A stretch of 64,000 bases of DNA from Epiperipatus broadwayi. Taxonomy: Eukaryota; Onychophora; Udeonychophora; Euonychophora; Peripatidae. The notes under the pieces were generated by a model that was given only the letters and a program-made list of their open reading frames with translations, was not told the origin of the DNA and made no database searches. Below, piece by piece: positions 10,871 through 22,768 of the stretch. The translations under genes were made by a program, and so were the position numbers. Position 1 is the stretch's first letter. Each line of letters begins with the position of its first letter. Location: contig JAQFVV010000347.1 of the NCBI GenBank assembly GCA_028023455.1, positions 248,001 through 312,000 of the forward strand. The letters are read 5' to 3'.

Positions 10871-11357
10871 ATCTCCACACATATATACAATCAATGCTCA
10901 GCTTATATTAAAATAGCCAATCTTCATACTTTAATGGACATGCTTCAATTCACTCCACCCCACAACTCTTCTGTCGTCCATTTCATTGAAAATCTGATGA
11001 TGGAACACTCAAAGCCCTCATTGATGCCAACCTTCTCATCCTACCCATGTTGACCATAAGTCACTCTGACCCTTCATGTATAGGACTTAATCCATTTATA
11101 TAAATATACGAAGAATGGGCAGATCTTACAGCACTATATTTTAATAAATACATTTTTTCTACATTGCATGCTCTTTCATACCTGCACTCCAATATGTAAT
11201 GTGTAGGGGGTTTGAACTCAGACTTTCAGATTTTCAATGAAATGGACGGCTGAAGCGTTGTGGGGTGGAGTGGATTGAAGCCTGTCTATTAAATTAAAGT
11301 ATGAAGATTTGCTCTCTTAATATAAGCTGAGCATTGACAGCATATATGTGTGGAGAT

Positions 11358-11418
11358 GATAATCTGGACCAACTGACAAGTGCTGGTTTAGCACGAAATA
11401 CGCATATTGATGATTATT
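11358..11418 (+). ncRNA. Family D hammerhead ribozyme with G8 changed
   Basis: Stem II GTGCT/AGCAC at 11380-11384 and 11390-11394 is perfect, GAAA is 11395-11398, and outer stem I ATAAT (11359-11363) pairs with ATTAT (11413-11417). The core reads CTGACAA, so G8, the general acid, is A at 11378. Inner stem I has one C-A mismatch. The fold is retained but activity is not expected. G-C replaces the G-U of the minus-strand copy in stem II, which supports the pairing. Confidence 0.7.
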
Positions 11419-11524
11419 TATCTTTACAGCCTGTGTGTGATCAAGTGTGCCAGCAGTATGAGATAGCGTGGAGAGTTGACGGTCGTGTAAAAGTCTGAGT
11501 TCAAACCTCCTTAATTAACAATAT

Positions 11525-12279
11525 AATTTGTCTTTTTAGAAGTTTACATATTGATTTTCTGTGTGGATTTATGGAGGAAGATAATATTCAAAAATTAAAA
11601 GTCCAAAATTGAAACTCACTTTGGTATTCGAACATTATATTACTAATAAAAACTATTTATAATATATTAATGTAAATTTACTACAATAATCTTTAAAAGA
11701 TATATCAGAGACTTTTAATAATTGTCAATATAAAAGCTTTTTATTTATTTATTGTTTGATGATTGATTATTACAGTAATATTGCCATATTGATTATTAGA
11801 TTAATATTGCCATATCTTATGTATGATTCTCCTATATATACAAGATTATTTAGGTTTATTATTTCGCAAAACAAATAAATAGCTATAGTGTATATTTGTA
11901 TTATAAATAAGTATTTTAAAATTACAGTATAATTTTTATGTAATCTAATTTTAATTGCAGCTTTAATCTTAGCAGATGATTTAAAAGTTCCCAGTTTAAA
12001 CTATAAATTCTTGACATAATTCAAGCCGTTAAAATATTTAAAAAGACAGAAACTAATAGCTCTTGTATTTAATTAACTCAGATATATATTTCTACATTAT
12101 TGGAAAAATTGAAATCCTAAGTTCTATTCTTTTTTTATTATTATTACGCATTCACTCTTTTTAAATTGGTTAAAATAAATAGCACTTTAACTTTTTTTAA
12201 AATCTTCGCTTAATTACACATTTTTAATAAAGTTTACACTTTATATTGCTAAAAACTTAATGTCTGTACTTTCATTGGT
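11525..12279. other. Gene-free AT-rich sequence
   Basis: Low-complexity AT-rich DNA. A short duplication including GATTATTACAG...TAATATTGCCATAT occurs at about 11760-11820. Confidence 0.5.
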
Positions 12280-14720
12280 ACTACTTAACATCTTTTGTAG
12301 CGTGATTAACCCTTTTATTTATTAGTATAATTGTAATTCATTATATAAAGATTAATTATTTTGCATTTATTGAAGTTAGATTATTAGGTGCGATGGGAAA
12401 TCAGGCGTAAAATATATTCCTAAATTTGAACTTCTTACTCTGTATGAATAGAAATGACTGTCTGGTGAATCCCGTATTTTTTTCTACGATAACTCTTTTT
12501 CAATCCCATTCTTCTGATTATTTTTAATCGCTCTTTTAAAGTGTTTTTTTTTTTTTTTAAATTTAAAATAAAACTTCATTTTTTAATTAAATCCAGATTA
12601 ATTTTTAATTTTTTTTGAAAGTGTAACTTTTACTCTTAAAAAGTATGAAATAAATATTTAAAATAAAAAGAATTTTAAATCCTCTCTTCTTTAAAGAACT
12701 AGGGTTTAGAAAAAAAAAAGCGATAAGGAAAAAATAATAAATAAATGAAAAGCCTTTTCACCCGTCTTAACCTGAAATAAATTTATCAGATTCACGCTCT
12801 TAAATGACAATCTTAGACATTTCATTTTAGGTGGATAGAATTGAATAAACACGATGGCGTTATTGTCCATTCTTTATATGGATTAGTCTGCTATTTTGTA
12901 CAACTTTGAAAGAACTTGTTTAAAACTGTAAATGAATAATTTAGGGAAATTACATTTTAGAAATAACTTTATTGTTTACGTTTAATTTAACGTACAAATT
13001 GAAAAGCAGGCTAGATTTAATTTTTAATTATTTATTCTTAAAAAAAAAAAAAACCATTAATATTTCATTTTAGTTTTTAAAAAACTAATCATAAAAGGTC
13101 AGCAGAAAATCAGATTATAAGATGGTTTTATGCTTTAAATGGAATATAAAATAACAAAAAAAAATATAAAGATCTCAGATTTTTTGTTGTTTAGTAATCT
13201 AAATAAAACTTATTAAAGTCTATTATATATATGTAAACTAATAAATTAGTGAGTTTTACGTTTCTTTGTAGAGTAAATGCATAATATTAAATCACTGTTA
13301 GAAACTCTTTCCATTTTTCAAAAGTCGTCTCTTTTCAAAAGCCGTTTAATAATTCAGTAAATCACGTTAAAGATTGCACGGGTTAAAGCAAATTTTCACT
13401 TAGTTTTTCTCTTGGCGTCTTCATAAAGCAGGACAAACATGAAACCCTATTTGTAAATAGGATTGATATAATTTGTTTTGTCTGCTTTCAACGTCACAAT
13501 TTTTACCTTCATTAGTATAGATTGATTCTATAAACAACTTTTAACTGCTTAGAATTTTAGTTTATTTTGTCGCTTATTTGTTTACATATCTCAAGCTAAA
13601 TAAGATGGTAAATTTCCAGAGAACTTCTCAAAGCTTACTTTAAATAACGTTCTCTTATGCTAGGGCAACCCCTTTCTCTTGCAAGCGTCAAAAGATCCGA
13701 CCCGTGTCACCTTTCTTTTATTCTTAAAGATCAAATTTTGCATTTACTTGACAAAGAAAGATACGATTCTTTTAATAATTCCATTGTTAGAATCTAAAAT
13801 GCGTACATTACGAAACAATTCTGTGTTTTTTAGTATTTTAAATTTGCGTAATTGATGGGAAAATAATTTTTTCGCGAACCAATCCAAAGGTTTGTGGTAA
13901 TAAAAAGAAAGCATTATAAGTAAACAGAATTATAATAATAAATTATATTTATTTTATGTACATTTTTATTAAAATCCACTAAAAAAAAATTATTTACTTA
14001 AATTAATTAGCAAACATTAACAAAAATTATCTTAATAATATTATATGCAATCACGGATTCTTTAGTTAGTGTGTATTGATCAATGAAATCGATACGCCAA
14101 ACCACCAGTTGAGCAAATAATAATAAGACGTAAATGCATTCGTTAATTTTTTTAACTGTTTAGCCCTATAGAATTCTGAGCTTTTTAAAAGTTTGATTCA
14201 CGTTATCTGACACGCAAACAACGAGCTTCTGTCACAGGATAAGAAAACCTTCAGCATTATACACGCAGTTAGTTTACGTAATTACAAAAACATTGTTTAA
14301 AATCTAATACACATAATTGTAAACGCTTGTGTCAAATTGATTTTAATTTTTTATTGCACAATTATATTATTTCATTGGAATATTTTCCCACGAGATATAT
14401 TTTAAATTATCAGATTCATAATTGGAAGGTAAATACCGCAAAAAAAAGTATTTTGTGCGTGTAAGGACAAATTAATATTAAAAGTATTGTCGTTTTAAAA
14501 CTCTACGCCGTAATTATATAATTTTACGGGTAGTTAAATTATGATTTATTTTAATTAATGAGATAAAACAGCAATTTATTTGTGTTGCGAAATTAGTTTT
14601 AAATAGTTTGCATTTGTAATTATTATTCAATTGACAAAACAATTATTAAAATGTAACTTTTATTTAACGTAAACATACGCTCGCGTCCGCACAACTATAT
14701 ATTATTTATGTGTATATATA
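12280..14720. other. Gene-free region with retained CpG dinucleotides
   Basis: No ORF or repeat recognised. Unlike most of the window, CpG is common here, with examples around 12380-12410, 13330-13480, 13670-13750, 13795-13880, 14080-14290 and 14680-14700, often paired with ACGT or CGCG words. In a CpG-depleted genome this pattern suggests DNA kept unmethylated, such as a promoter, enhancer or conserved non-coding element. A TATA-like TATATAG lies near 14716. The function is inferred only. Confidence 0.45.
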
Positions 14721-17700
14721 GAATCTTGAAATATTATAATTTTATTTTCGAACAGAACTTTATATAATTGGTAAGAATTTCAATTTTTCTACAAAATGAA
14801 CAGAATTAACAAAATTTGTAGACTTTACATAAAAAAAAAGATTTATAAATAGACCATAATGCTTTGATGAGAAAATAGTGATAGAAAAATTACAATAAGA
14901 ACAAAATTGCAAATAGTGCTTTTAGTAATAAGTTATATATGCGACTTAAATAAAGCAGATGCTACCAAAGTTCTCAAGTATCACATGACCAATGAGAAAT
15001 TAACCTTACATTATTTTGATTAATAATCAAATAATTTATTTATTGCTGTGCATAAGTTTCAACATTGCAAATAATAAAATTGGAGCTACAATCCATGGAC
15101 TTTGAGCTCTGGGTGCCACCATTCTATCAATATACTTAACCATCCAGAGTATTTTTATTAATTATAAAAGAGCTTGTTAAATAATGTGTATTTAATGCAG
15201 CAATTAGCATAACAATTTTTCACATCCACAAATTAATAGACTTCAGTAAAACTTCTTCTAATAACAGATGTCTTAAATATTCTTCAGGTAGTCAGTTCAT
15301 AAACAAACTAAACTGGAGAAAAAATCTAGGATTAATTTAGATGGGTCATTGTGCATATCAAACAGAATCACTTAGTCACTTGATGCCAACTCCAATAGTC
15401 TTGGGAAATGTATCATCTTCAATCCCATTCTCTTACTTTCACTTTGATTGTAGCGTATGAAGTAGAAACTTGCATCTTTAAGAAGAGATAGAAACATTTG
15501 TTTTTAGGGTTGGACAAAATCAAAAAAAGATCAAGTACATAGATATAATTAGATATATTAATTTAAAAAATGGAATTGAATCAAGTAAATATTTTTTTAG
15601 GAATAAGATGTTTTTTTTTAAAAGTAAACAACAACAATAATAAATAAACTCTAAAAAAAAAACTTGTGACTTTAAAAAAAGAGTGATGAATATGTGAAAT
15701 ATAGATAAAGAGTCATATGAAATATAGAATACGAGTTTAAAAGAAATTTAGAAAGTGATTTGAAGGGGTGAGAAATCTTTCTTAGTAAAATAATGAAAAT
15801 TTTTTATTAAAATTTGAAAAGTTTTAAAACAAAAGATTCAAAAGATTAGGAAAAGAATGATTTAATACAGTATTATTAAAACAAAAAACTAAAGTGACCA
15901 TTTAGTTCGATGAAAAATAATCATACATAAAATTTTAGATGAGTCTAAAAAATGAAGAAATTGAGAAATTTTAATTCATTTAAAGTCAATTCCTTCCATT
16001 CTTATTTGAAATATTCTAGTAAAAATTTTGGTCATATTTGCTTTTTTTGTATTGAATCATAACATTGTCTATTCATAAAAATTATTGATTGAAATATTTT
16101 TTATTTAAATTCCACTTTTAAAATGAAAACAAATTTTGGTTGAGACATCATTAAATTAGTAAAAATATGTTTTAAAATTCAATATTAAACTCATTCATAT
16201 TAAAATTTCACTAAAAAATATTTATGGTATTTAACTAAGCAATTCTTATTAGCCTGTAAAATAGTTTCCCTTTTATCATAATTATTTTTTTTTTTACTTG
16301 TTTTCTTAAAAGCAAATAGTTTCAAGTAAATTTCAATTAAAATCATATATATATATGATTTAAGATAAATATTTTACAAATATGTGTTATAAATAAGTTT
16401 GAATATGTAAATAAATTACTGAAACTTACAATTTTTTATGAATACTAAAATAATAAAGCATACTCTGAAATGTTTGGGTCCAAATAATCTACCAATCAAG
16501 AATACTGTCATTTTCTTTGTTTTATGATTCAACCAATCAGGACATTGTTGGCATGTTTTCATATTCAAATTTTCATATTCAAATTTAATTGATATTTGTA
16601 TAAGATCTGCATAGTATTGATATTTTCAGGTTTTTTTAAACTAATAGTTTTAGTTATTATTTCTGCACAAAAAAAATGTGTGTGCGAAACTAACATTATA
16701 GATAACTGCAAAATAGCAAAGAAAATCCAAAAGTAATAGCAGTGACAAAATTTATGAGAAAGTCATGGACTTTTCTTGAAATGATAAGGAGATATATAGT
16801 TATAATATTAATATCATCTATATTCTTTATTACTTTTTACAATGCTTTTTTATAACTCACTATTGAAAGTTTTGATTGCACCAGTAATCTTTTTCAGAAC
16901 TATAACAAGCACAGTACAAGTATTGTGGGTATATTTTATAAAAGGGCTATGGGAAATCACTAAGCTCTTTGAATGTCAGTCAAATGTATATACATACATA
17001 TTGATAATTTTATTAATATGTAAAAAAATGCATATGTTAGCAAGATATGTCAAATTAAATGGGTTAATTATGACTAAATGATATTATAACCATTATAAAT
17101 AAATTTTTCTTATTTTTTAGTTGAAAAGAATAAGCTATATCATTCTGATATGTCAATTCTGGAATATATTATAAAAATGTATCTTTTTTTATTAATCTAA
17201 CTATTTTAATACATTGTTTTTATTGCTTACATGATCAAATTTAGTGATTATATGGCAAGGAAAAGTTGAAAAAATTCTATGTGAATGCTTTACACAAAAG
17301 TAAAACAGAAAATATGATCATTGTTTTTGTAAAAAGGTGTTTTACTGAGCAACATGCAATGTCCAATTGTCCTACAGAGCTATGTTATGGTGCAGATTTA
17401 TGGTTTAAAATGTATGAAAGGTTTTATAAAAAAAATAAAAGAAAATGCTCACACTCAGTTATGAATCATTCATTTAGACTAAAGTTATAATGGATTTGTT
17501 CACTAGACTGATACAAATGGCAGAGTAAATTGAAAATTCAGCTTGTGCATAATTTTGGATATCAAGCTTTTCAAAGTTGGTAATATAGATGTTGATTAGT
17601 CTAATTTGTGTATCACATGCCATGTTAGTTAATGTGAAAGGGAAAATGAAAATAAAGACATAGCATCTATTCAAATAAAATGCATTTTACCATAGTAGTA

Positions 17701-17774
17701 ATCCAGTAGCAATAGGTGACAAACCCACTTTATTTTATGAATACACTATGCAACTAGTTAATAAGAAAAATCAT
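14721..17774. other. Gene-free AT-rich sequence
   Basis: No recognised gene or repeat. An open frame of 74 codons at 17266-17490 with several Cys residues, and one of 79 codons at 16842-17081, match nothing I know and are not called as genes. Confidence 0.45.
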
Positions 17775-17787
17775 AGAACTAGATTAG

Positions 17788-17906
17788 CATTTATTTTTTA
17801 TAGCGTCTGTATACAATTGTAATCACATTCATATCGGCTTTAACCAAATTGTGCAAACACTCGTAAAAAGCGTTTGCACAATTTGGTTAAAGCCGATATG
17901 AATGTG
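17788..17906. mobile_element. Short insertion containing a perfect 35-bp hairpin
   Basis: Perfect inverted repeat: 17824-17858 pairs with 17872-17906 around a 13-nt loop. The arm contains CATATCGGCTTTAACC. The 119-bp segment is bounded by the 13-bp direct repeat AGAACTAGATTAG at 17775-17787 and 17907-17919, as expected of a target-site duplication. The length is the same as for the family A, C and D insertions. Arms without a single mismatch suggest recent origin or ongoing correction. No coding capacity. Confidence 0.75.
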
Positions 17907-17919
17907 AGAACTAGATTAG

Positions 17920-18333
17920 ATGAATCATAGCAATTCCTCTTGAGTAAAGACTCTGATTTACAATATTTCTGCCTTTTTCTAATATAGAGATACTACGCTT
18001 CTCATTATTATAAGAGAATGTGAATCAATATCAGTCATCTCTCCAATAAATGGCCAGATTACACAAATTTATCTTAGAGGAAATTCTAACATTCAATTGT
18101 AAATTACCAACATTATTATGCTGACCTTGTGATGTTTGTCATTGTGCAGATGAAGTTTAAGTGTAGAGACCAAGTCCAATATTTAAAAAAAAATGAAAGG
18201 CATGTCTCCAAATCTTATGCAATCCTATTTAGATCATATCTATTGAAAAATCAAATGACAGAACATCTATCAAGATTTCATTGCTTTCCTCAAGGACATT
18301 CACACAACATTCCATCATCATTTTGTATTGCTT
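17920..18333. other. Gene-free AT-rich sequence
   Basis: No gene recognised. An apparent 68-codon frame at 18129-18335 has no recognisable motif. Confidence 0.45.
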
Positions 18334-18590
<257 letters not shown>

Positions 18591-18856
18591 TAAATAAAAT
18601 TACATTCACATCAGCTTGCATTTATATATATATATATAATTATCTTAATTCTTTTTTATTTTAAAAATTTTAATTTTATTGATCACATTCTATCTCAGAA
18701 ATGACAGCATTATACTCTGAATTATTGAATCTATTTTTAGAAAAAGATTATTTCCCACTCTTTTTAGTTAATCAAAAATTCCAAGTACCCCTACTCATTG
18801 AAAAAATACATATTATCTGTATATTCATTTGCCAAATCTTTCTGATATGTCATACA

Positions 18857-20465
18857 TGTTATAATGAATGCATTTAGATAATCATTAAAACTAGTTCATG
18901 CACCACAAATGAATTTTTAATAATCTAAACTTACATCATAATAGAATAATGAATTTGTAAGATACCAATAGTGTATACATTGAAAAGTATTTTTTATCTG
19001 GTAAATAAAAAATTCAATAAATAAATGATTTATTATCTAATATTTAAATGCATGTATAGTATTTATATTTTAAGTATTTATACTTTAAAATAAAGGTAAT
19101 TAGAGGGTATTGGAACACATTCTCATGATTCCTTTAGTCATCCATTTCCCTTTTATATAACCAGTACACATGACAACAGAAAAAGATAAATGATCTCCAA
19201 TATACATATTTCATGCAATCTGTAATACAGTAATCAATACTTTCAAAATAAAGTAATTTATAGAATAGGTAAATCAAATGATGTGTAGATTAATAATAAG
19301 ATATATATTTATTAAAATAATAACAAAAATTAATTCAACAATTGTAATTTAAAATAACCCATTGTATTTATAAACTGCTTCATGATAAATTGAAATTGCT
19401 AACATGCAATCTACATCTTAAAAATTATTAAATGTACATGTTCAGAAGTGGGTTAATATATATGATCTTTCACACAGTAAGAAATTTTTTTAAAAATATC
19501 TCTTAGATCAAATAATGGTTAAATCATAATACTTGTTTTTATATGTTTAGAATAAACTTTAAATGTTAACTATAATTTTAGTTTTATTTGTTTGTAAATA
19601 TTAACTTCAATGATCAGTCTTAATTAATCTATTAATTAGATCACTATCGAATAATATAAATGGCTAGTAATTTAAATTTTAAAAGGAACAAATTTTATAG
19701 ATGTGTATCAGCATATTATTATTATTCATTTGAATATTGAAGATAAACTAAAAGTTGGTTTAGCAAGGAGGTATAGAAATTTTTTGTTTGTGTTAGTATT
19801 TGTTATGGAGTTAACATTTTAATATTTTGATTGCAGTTCCATTCTTCCAGAATATTATTTTTAAAACATTCTCACAATGATAAACATTGACATAGTATTC
19901 CATATGTATTATTACTAAATGGTATCCAACTATTTGTTTTTATTAAACACTATAGTTCATATCAAATTCAAAGGTTCAATGGCTTCAAACGGTTCAGCAT
20001 AGTATTTGTTATTATCCATTTTTTTCTATTCTTGCAGACATTAACTGAGTAGAACTCATGCTCTCTTCTTCTTAATAGTCTCTACTCAAAGTACATATTA
20101 GCTTAACCAAAATCCATAGAATATTGAAGAAAAGTACGTAAAATAAAAAAAAATATTTCCAAAGAAAAGAAAAATATATATGGGCTTTTTTTGCTGAACT
20201 TTTTCTGTAACCTGACAACAACACATTATTTTAACTAGCTCATGAAACATTAATTATTCTTTTAATCTTAACAAAGTCTATTTTCATTATTTTATATGAC
20301 AATAAAAATATTTCATTTTTATTTTCACTTAAATAAATCATTCATTCACCCTGCATTCACTGTAAATTTGAATTTATTTATTAAACATAAATCATTTCTA
20401 ATTGTTTTCTTTATTTGTTTATCTGTAGACTATAGAGGGACAATAAATAATTGATATGCATGTGG
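18857..20465 (-). repeat. 3' LTR of the Ty3/gypsy-type element
   Basis: Aligns along its length with 21998-23681. Shared blocks include TTGAAAAGTATTTTT, GGTAAATAAAAAATTCAATAA, AAACTTTAAATGTTAACTATAATTTTA, GGCTTCAAAC.GTTCAGCATAGTATT (. = G or A) and TTGAATTTATTTATTAAACATAAAT. It lacks the ATT/ATC expansion and the internal duplication of the other copy. Confidence 0.7.
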
Positions 20466-20947
20466 TATATTCCCATTCTTAATAAAATTTTAAAAAAAAA
20501 TTCTAAACAATAACATAAAGTCACTACTACCTTTTAATTAAACCCTCCATTAATGATTTAGGATGAACTAAATGAACTAAATTTATATCCCACAACAATA
20601 GAATTGGTGACTATATACAATTATATGTCCTCATTTTTTAGGCATATAGAACATTAGTTTATGGAATGGTTTTAAATTATGGACAGTGTCTGAAGCTATC
20701 CTAATGCCTCTCAGAGGAGTACCAAAGCATGAAACCATGGTTAGAGGTTAGGGGAGGCTTCCTGACAGAAGTATTTTAAATGCTTTCTCTGGATAAGCAT
20801 TTATCACAAAGCTTGTTAAGCAATTGGCATTGCTCATTGTTTATATCTCACAAGCTTAATAGAATTGGGTCATGTGATCTATGACTCTTATTTTGACTAT
20901 TTATGAACATTATATACTCCTTTAATACCTCTATCATTTTTCAGATA
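20466..20947. repeat. Family E repeat in the LTR-element interior
   Basis: Interior segment between the 3' LTR and the integrase remnant. It contains a hammerhead-like fold at 20699-20753, followed about 35 bp on by AAGCATTTATCACAAAGCTTGTTAAG. That block resembles the downstream segment of the L repeats (GCATTTATCAT...AAGCTTGTTTAGAGCTCATTAGCATG) and of family B (GGCTTGTTAAGAGCTATTGG). It is probably a ribozyme-bearing repeat inserted into the LTR element. Exact ends were not determined. Confidence 0.5.
20699..20753 (+). ncRNA. Hammerhead-like ribozyme, family E
   Basis: Core CAGAGGA at 20712-20718 (U4 changed to A) and GAAA at 20731-20734. Stem II pairs GTAC with GCAT around CAAA, with one A-C mismatch. 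Stem III ACCATGGT at 20734-20741 is a perfect palindrome, and H17 is T at 20742. Inner stem I CCTCT/AGAGG (20707-20711, 20743-20747) is perfect. A TG bulge follows, then outer stem I TCCTAA/TTAGGG (20699-20704, 20748-20753). The U4 change probably abolishes cleavage, but the stems are too complete to be chance. Confidence 0.6.
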
Positions 20948-21730
20948 AAATGCATTATCCTCAAATTTCTTAACTGTTTTGTTTGGACTTCCATACAATT
21001 GAAATTTTTATTTATTTAATTCAGGTCTACTACTACCACAAGGTTACCTTCATTAAATTGACATGATTTATCACTTTTCTTACTTCTTTGCCTACCTTTT
21101 TTATCAAATTTCTCATGGCTACTTGTGTATCTGTTTTATGGTCAATCTCTTTTTTTAATAATAGGCAAAGGAGTGTTTATAAAGAAAGAATTATACTGTC
21201 TAAAACATAAATTAATATACAGGTAGCTAGTAGATTTATTGGAGGTCCAATTAATGTACTTTACAACTTGTTGAACTTGATTTAGCCAACATTTATGGTT
21301 ATCATTCACATAAATATGAAAAAGCCTGTTCAGTTCCCACATGATTTCTTCATAGGGATTGGACAGCAGATTACAGATTGAAATTAAAACATACCTGAGT
21401 TGTAAAATAAAATGAATATCATGATCTGACAACATAGTCTTAGGCTTTCCATTATAAAGAAATTTGTGATTTTGCAACTTATCAATCATAGATCTAGTAT
21501 CTGCTCTTTTAATAGAATAAGCAGTGACATAAAAATATGTCATAGACAATGAATAGATATTTGAATTGCCTATAGAATGGTAATGGGCCATAAAAGTCAG
21601 ATTAGTTTTTCATTTGACTTTTGTGGTATGATAGGCTATAGTATTCAGATATAAGTTGTGTTGAGAGGCTTGGACCTTAAACATATTTGACAAATTTTTA
21701 ATGTCAATAAAATTCTATAATATAATCTTG
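20948..21730 (-). pseudogene. Ty3/gypsy-type integrase remnant
   Basis: Minus-strand reading gives DFYGPLPF (the start of the integrase core: D followed by a GPLP-like turn), then SIKRADTRSMIDKLQNHKFL, GKPKTMLSDHDIHF (the second catalytic Asp in LSDHG-like context), SNPYEEIMWELNRLF (SNP-E, the Glu of the D,D-E triad), and W.NQVQQVVKYINWTSNKSTSY with the end-of-core NxT...TGY pattern. After stops, FNEGNLVVVV and a final piece ending in DNAFYL correspond to the SH3-like C-terminal region. The 149-codon run 21591-21142 is open, but the region before it is frameshifted and later parts contain stops. It is the only surviving coding part of the LTR element. Confidence 0.8.
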
Positions 21731-21970
21731 GCCAATAGAGCACACGATGGACCATAATGACTATATATATATAACCAACTTTAAATTTGAATTCTCAACA
21801 AAGCATAGCTACAAAATTAAAATTATTATTATCTATTGAACTATTAATCAGTTCAATTTAGCCCTACCATAGACAGAGATAGTATATATTAATCGTAATC
21901 ATTAAGCAAATATTTACTACTATCTATTTATCATTTTATGATTCTAAGTCTCTCATGGGTTAGAATAAAT

Positions 21971-21991
21971 GATCAAGCCCTTGTTGGGCAA
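21971..21991 (-). promoter_or_regulatory. Probable primer-binding site, tRNA-Lys type
   Basis: On the minus strand TTGCCCAACAAGGGCTTGATC lies 7 bp beyond the first LTR. It resembles PBS sequences complementary to the 3' end of tRNA-Lys (TGGCGCCC followed by AACAGGGACTTGA), with the leading bases eroded. Position and similarity agree, but the match is imperfect. Confidence 0.5.
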
Positions 21992-21997
21992 TCAAAA

Positions 21998-22680
21998 TGT
22001 AATAGATACACTTAGATAAGTATTAAAACTACTTCTTTTTATGTACCACAAATGATATTATAATCTAAACCTGTATCATAATAGACTCATGAATTTATAA
22101 GACACCAATGAGTCTATGCATTGAAAAGTATTTTTATTTGGTAAATAAAAAATTCAATAATTAAATGAATTATTATCTAGTGAATGTGCAGTAAGGAATA
22201 TGTGAATTAATACTTTTGAAATAGATAAATTAAATGATGCATATATTAATAATAAGATATAAGTTTATTAAGATAATAACAAAAATTAATTTAATAGTTG
22301 TAATTTAAAATTCATTGTACTATTATAATCTGTTAATGCTAATTGCAATTGCTAACATGTGATGAACATCTTAAAGATTATTACACATATATGATCATAA
22401 GAGAATTAATATATAGGATCTTTCACACAGTATAAAAAATTTTCTTTTTTAAATATCACATATCTTACATCAAGTAATGCTTTAATTATATTTGTTTTTA
22501 TATGTTTAGAGTAAACTTTAAATGTTAACTATAATTTTAATTTTGATTTGTTTTCTAAATATTAACATTAATGATTAATTTAAGTCTTACTTAATCTATT
22601 AATTATGTCAGTATCAAATAATATAAACTGCTAATAATTTACATTTTAAAAGAAACAAATATTATAGATGTTTATCAGCA

Positions 22681-22719
<39 letters not shown>

Positions 22720-22736
22720 CATCATCATCATCATCA

Positions 22737-22768
<32 letters not shown>

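Larger units (their letters stand above)
10662..11508. mobile_element. Family D head-to-head composite with hammerheads on both strands
   Basis: About 850 bp flanked by direct repeats: CCTTAATTAACAATAT at 10646-10661 and again at 11509-11524 (the first two C residues may belong to the element), a plausible 14-16 bp target-site duplication. Inside, about 250 bp at 10738-11005 is inverted at 11223-11500. A direct repeat around GGGGGTTTGAAC at about 10714 and 11205 shows that part of a second monomer is also present. Each inverted arm contains a hammerhead ribozyme fold. No protein is encoded. A single diverged copy is at about 40262-40530. Confidence 0.8.

Noticed and set aside
17266-17490. Cys-containing 74-codon frame as a possible zinc-binding peptide
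   Set aside because: Cys spacing fits no known finger and nothing around it supports a gene.
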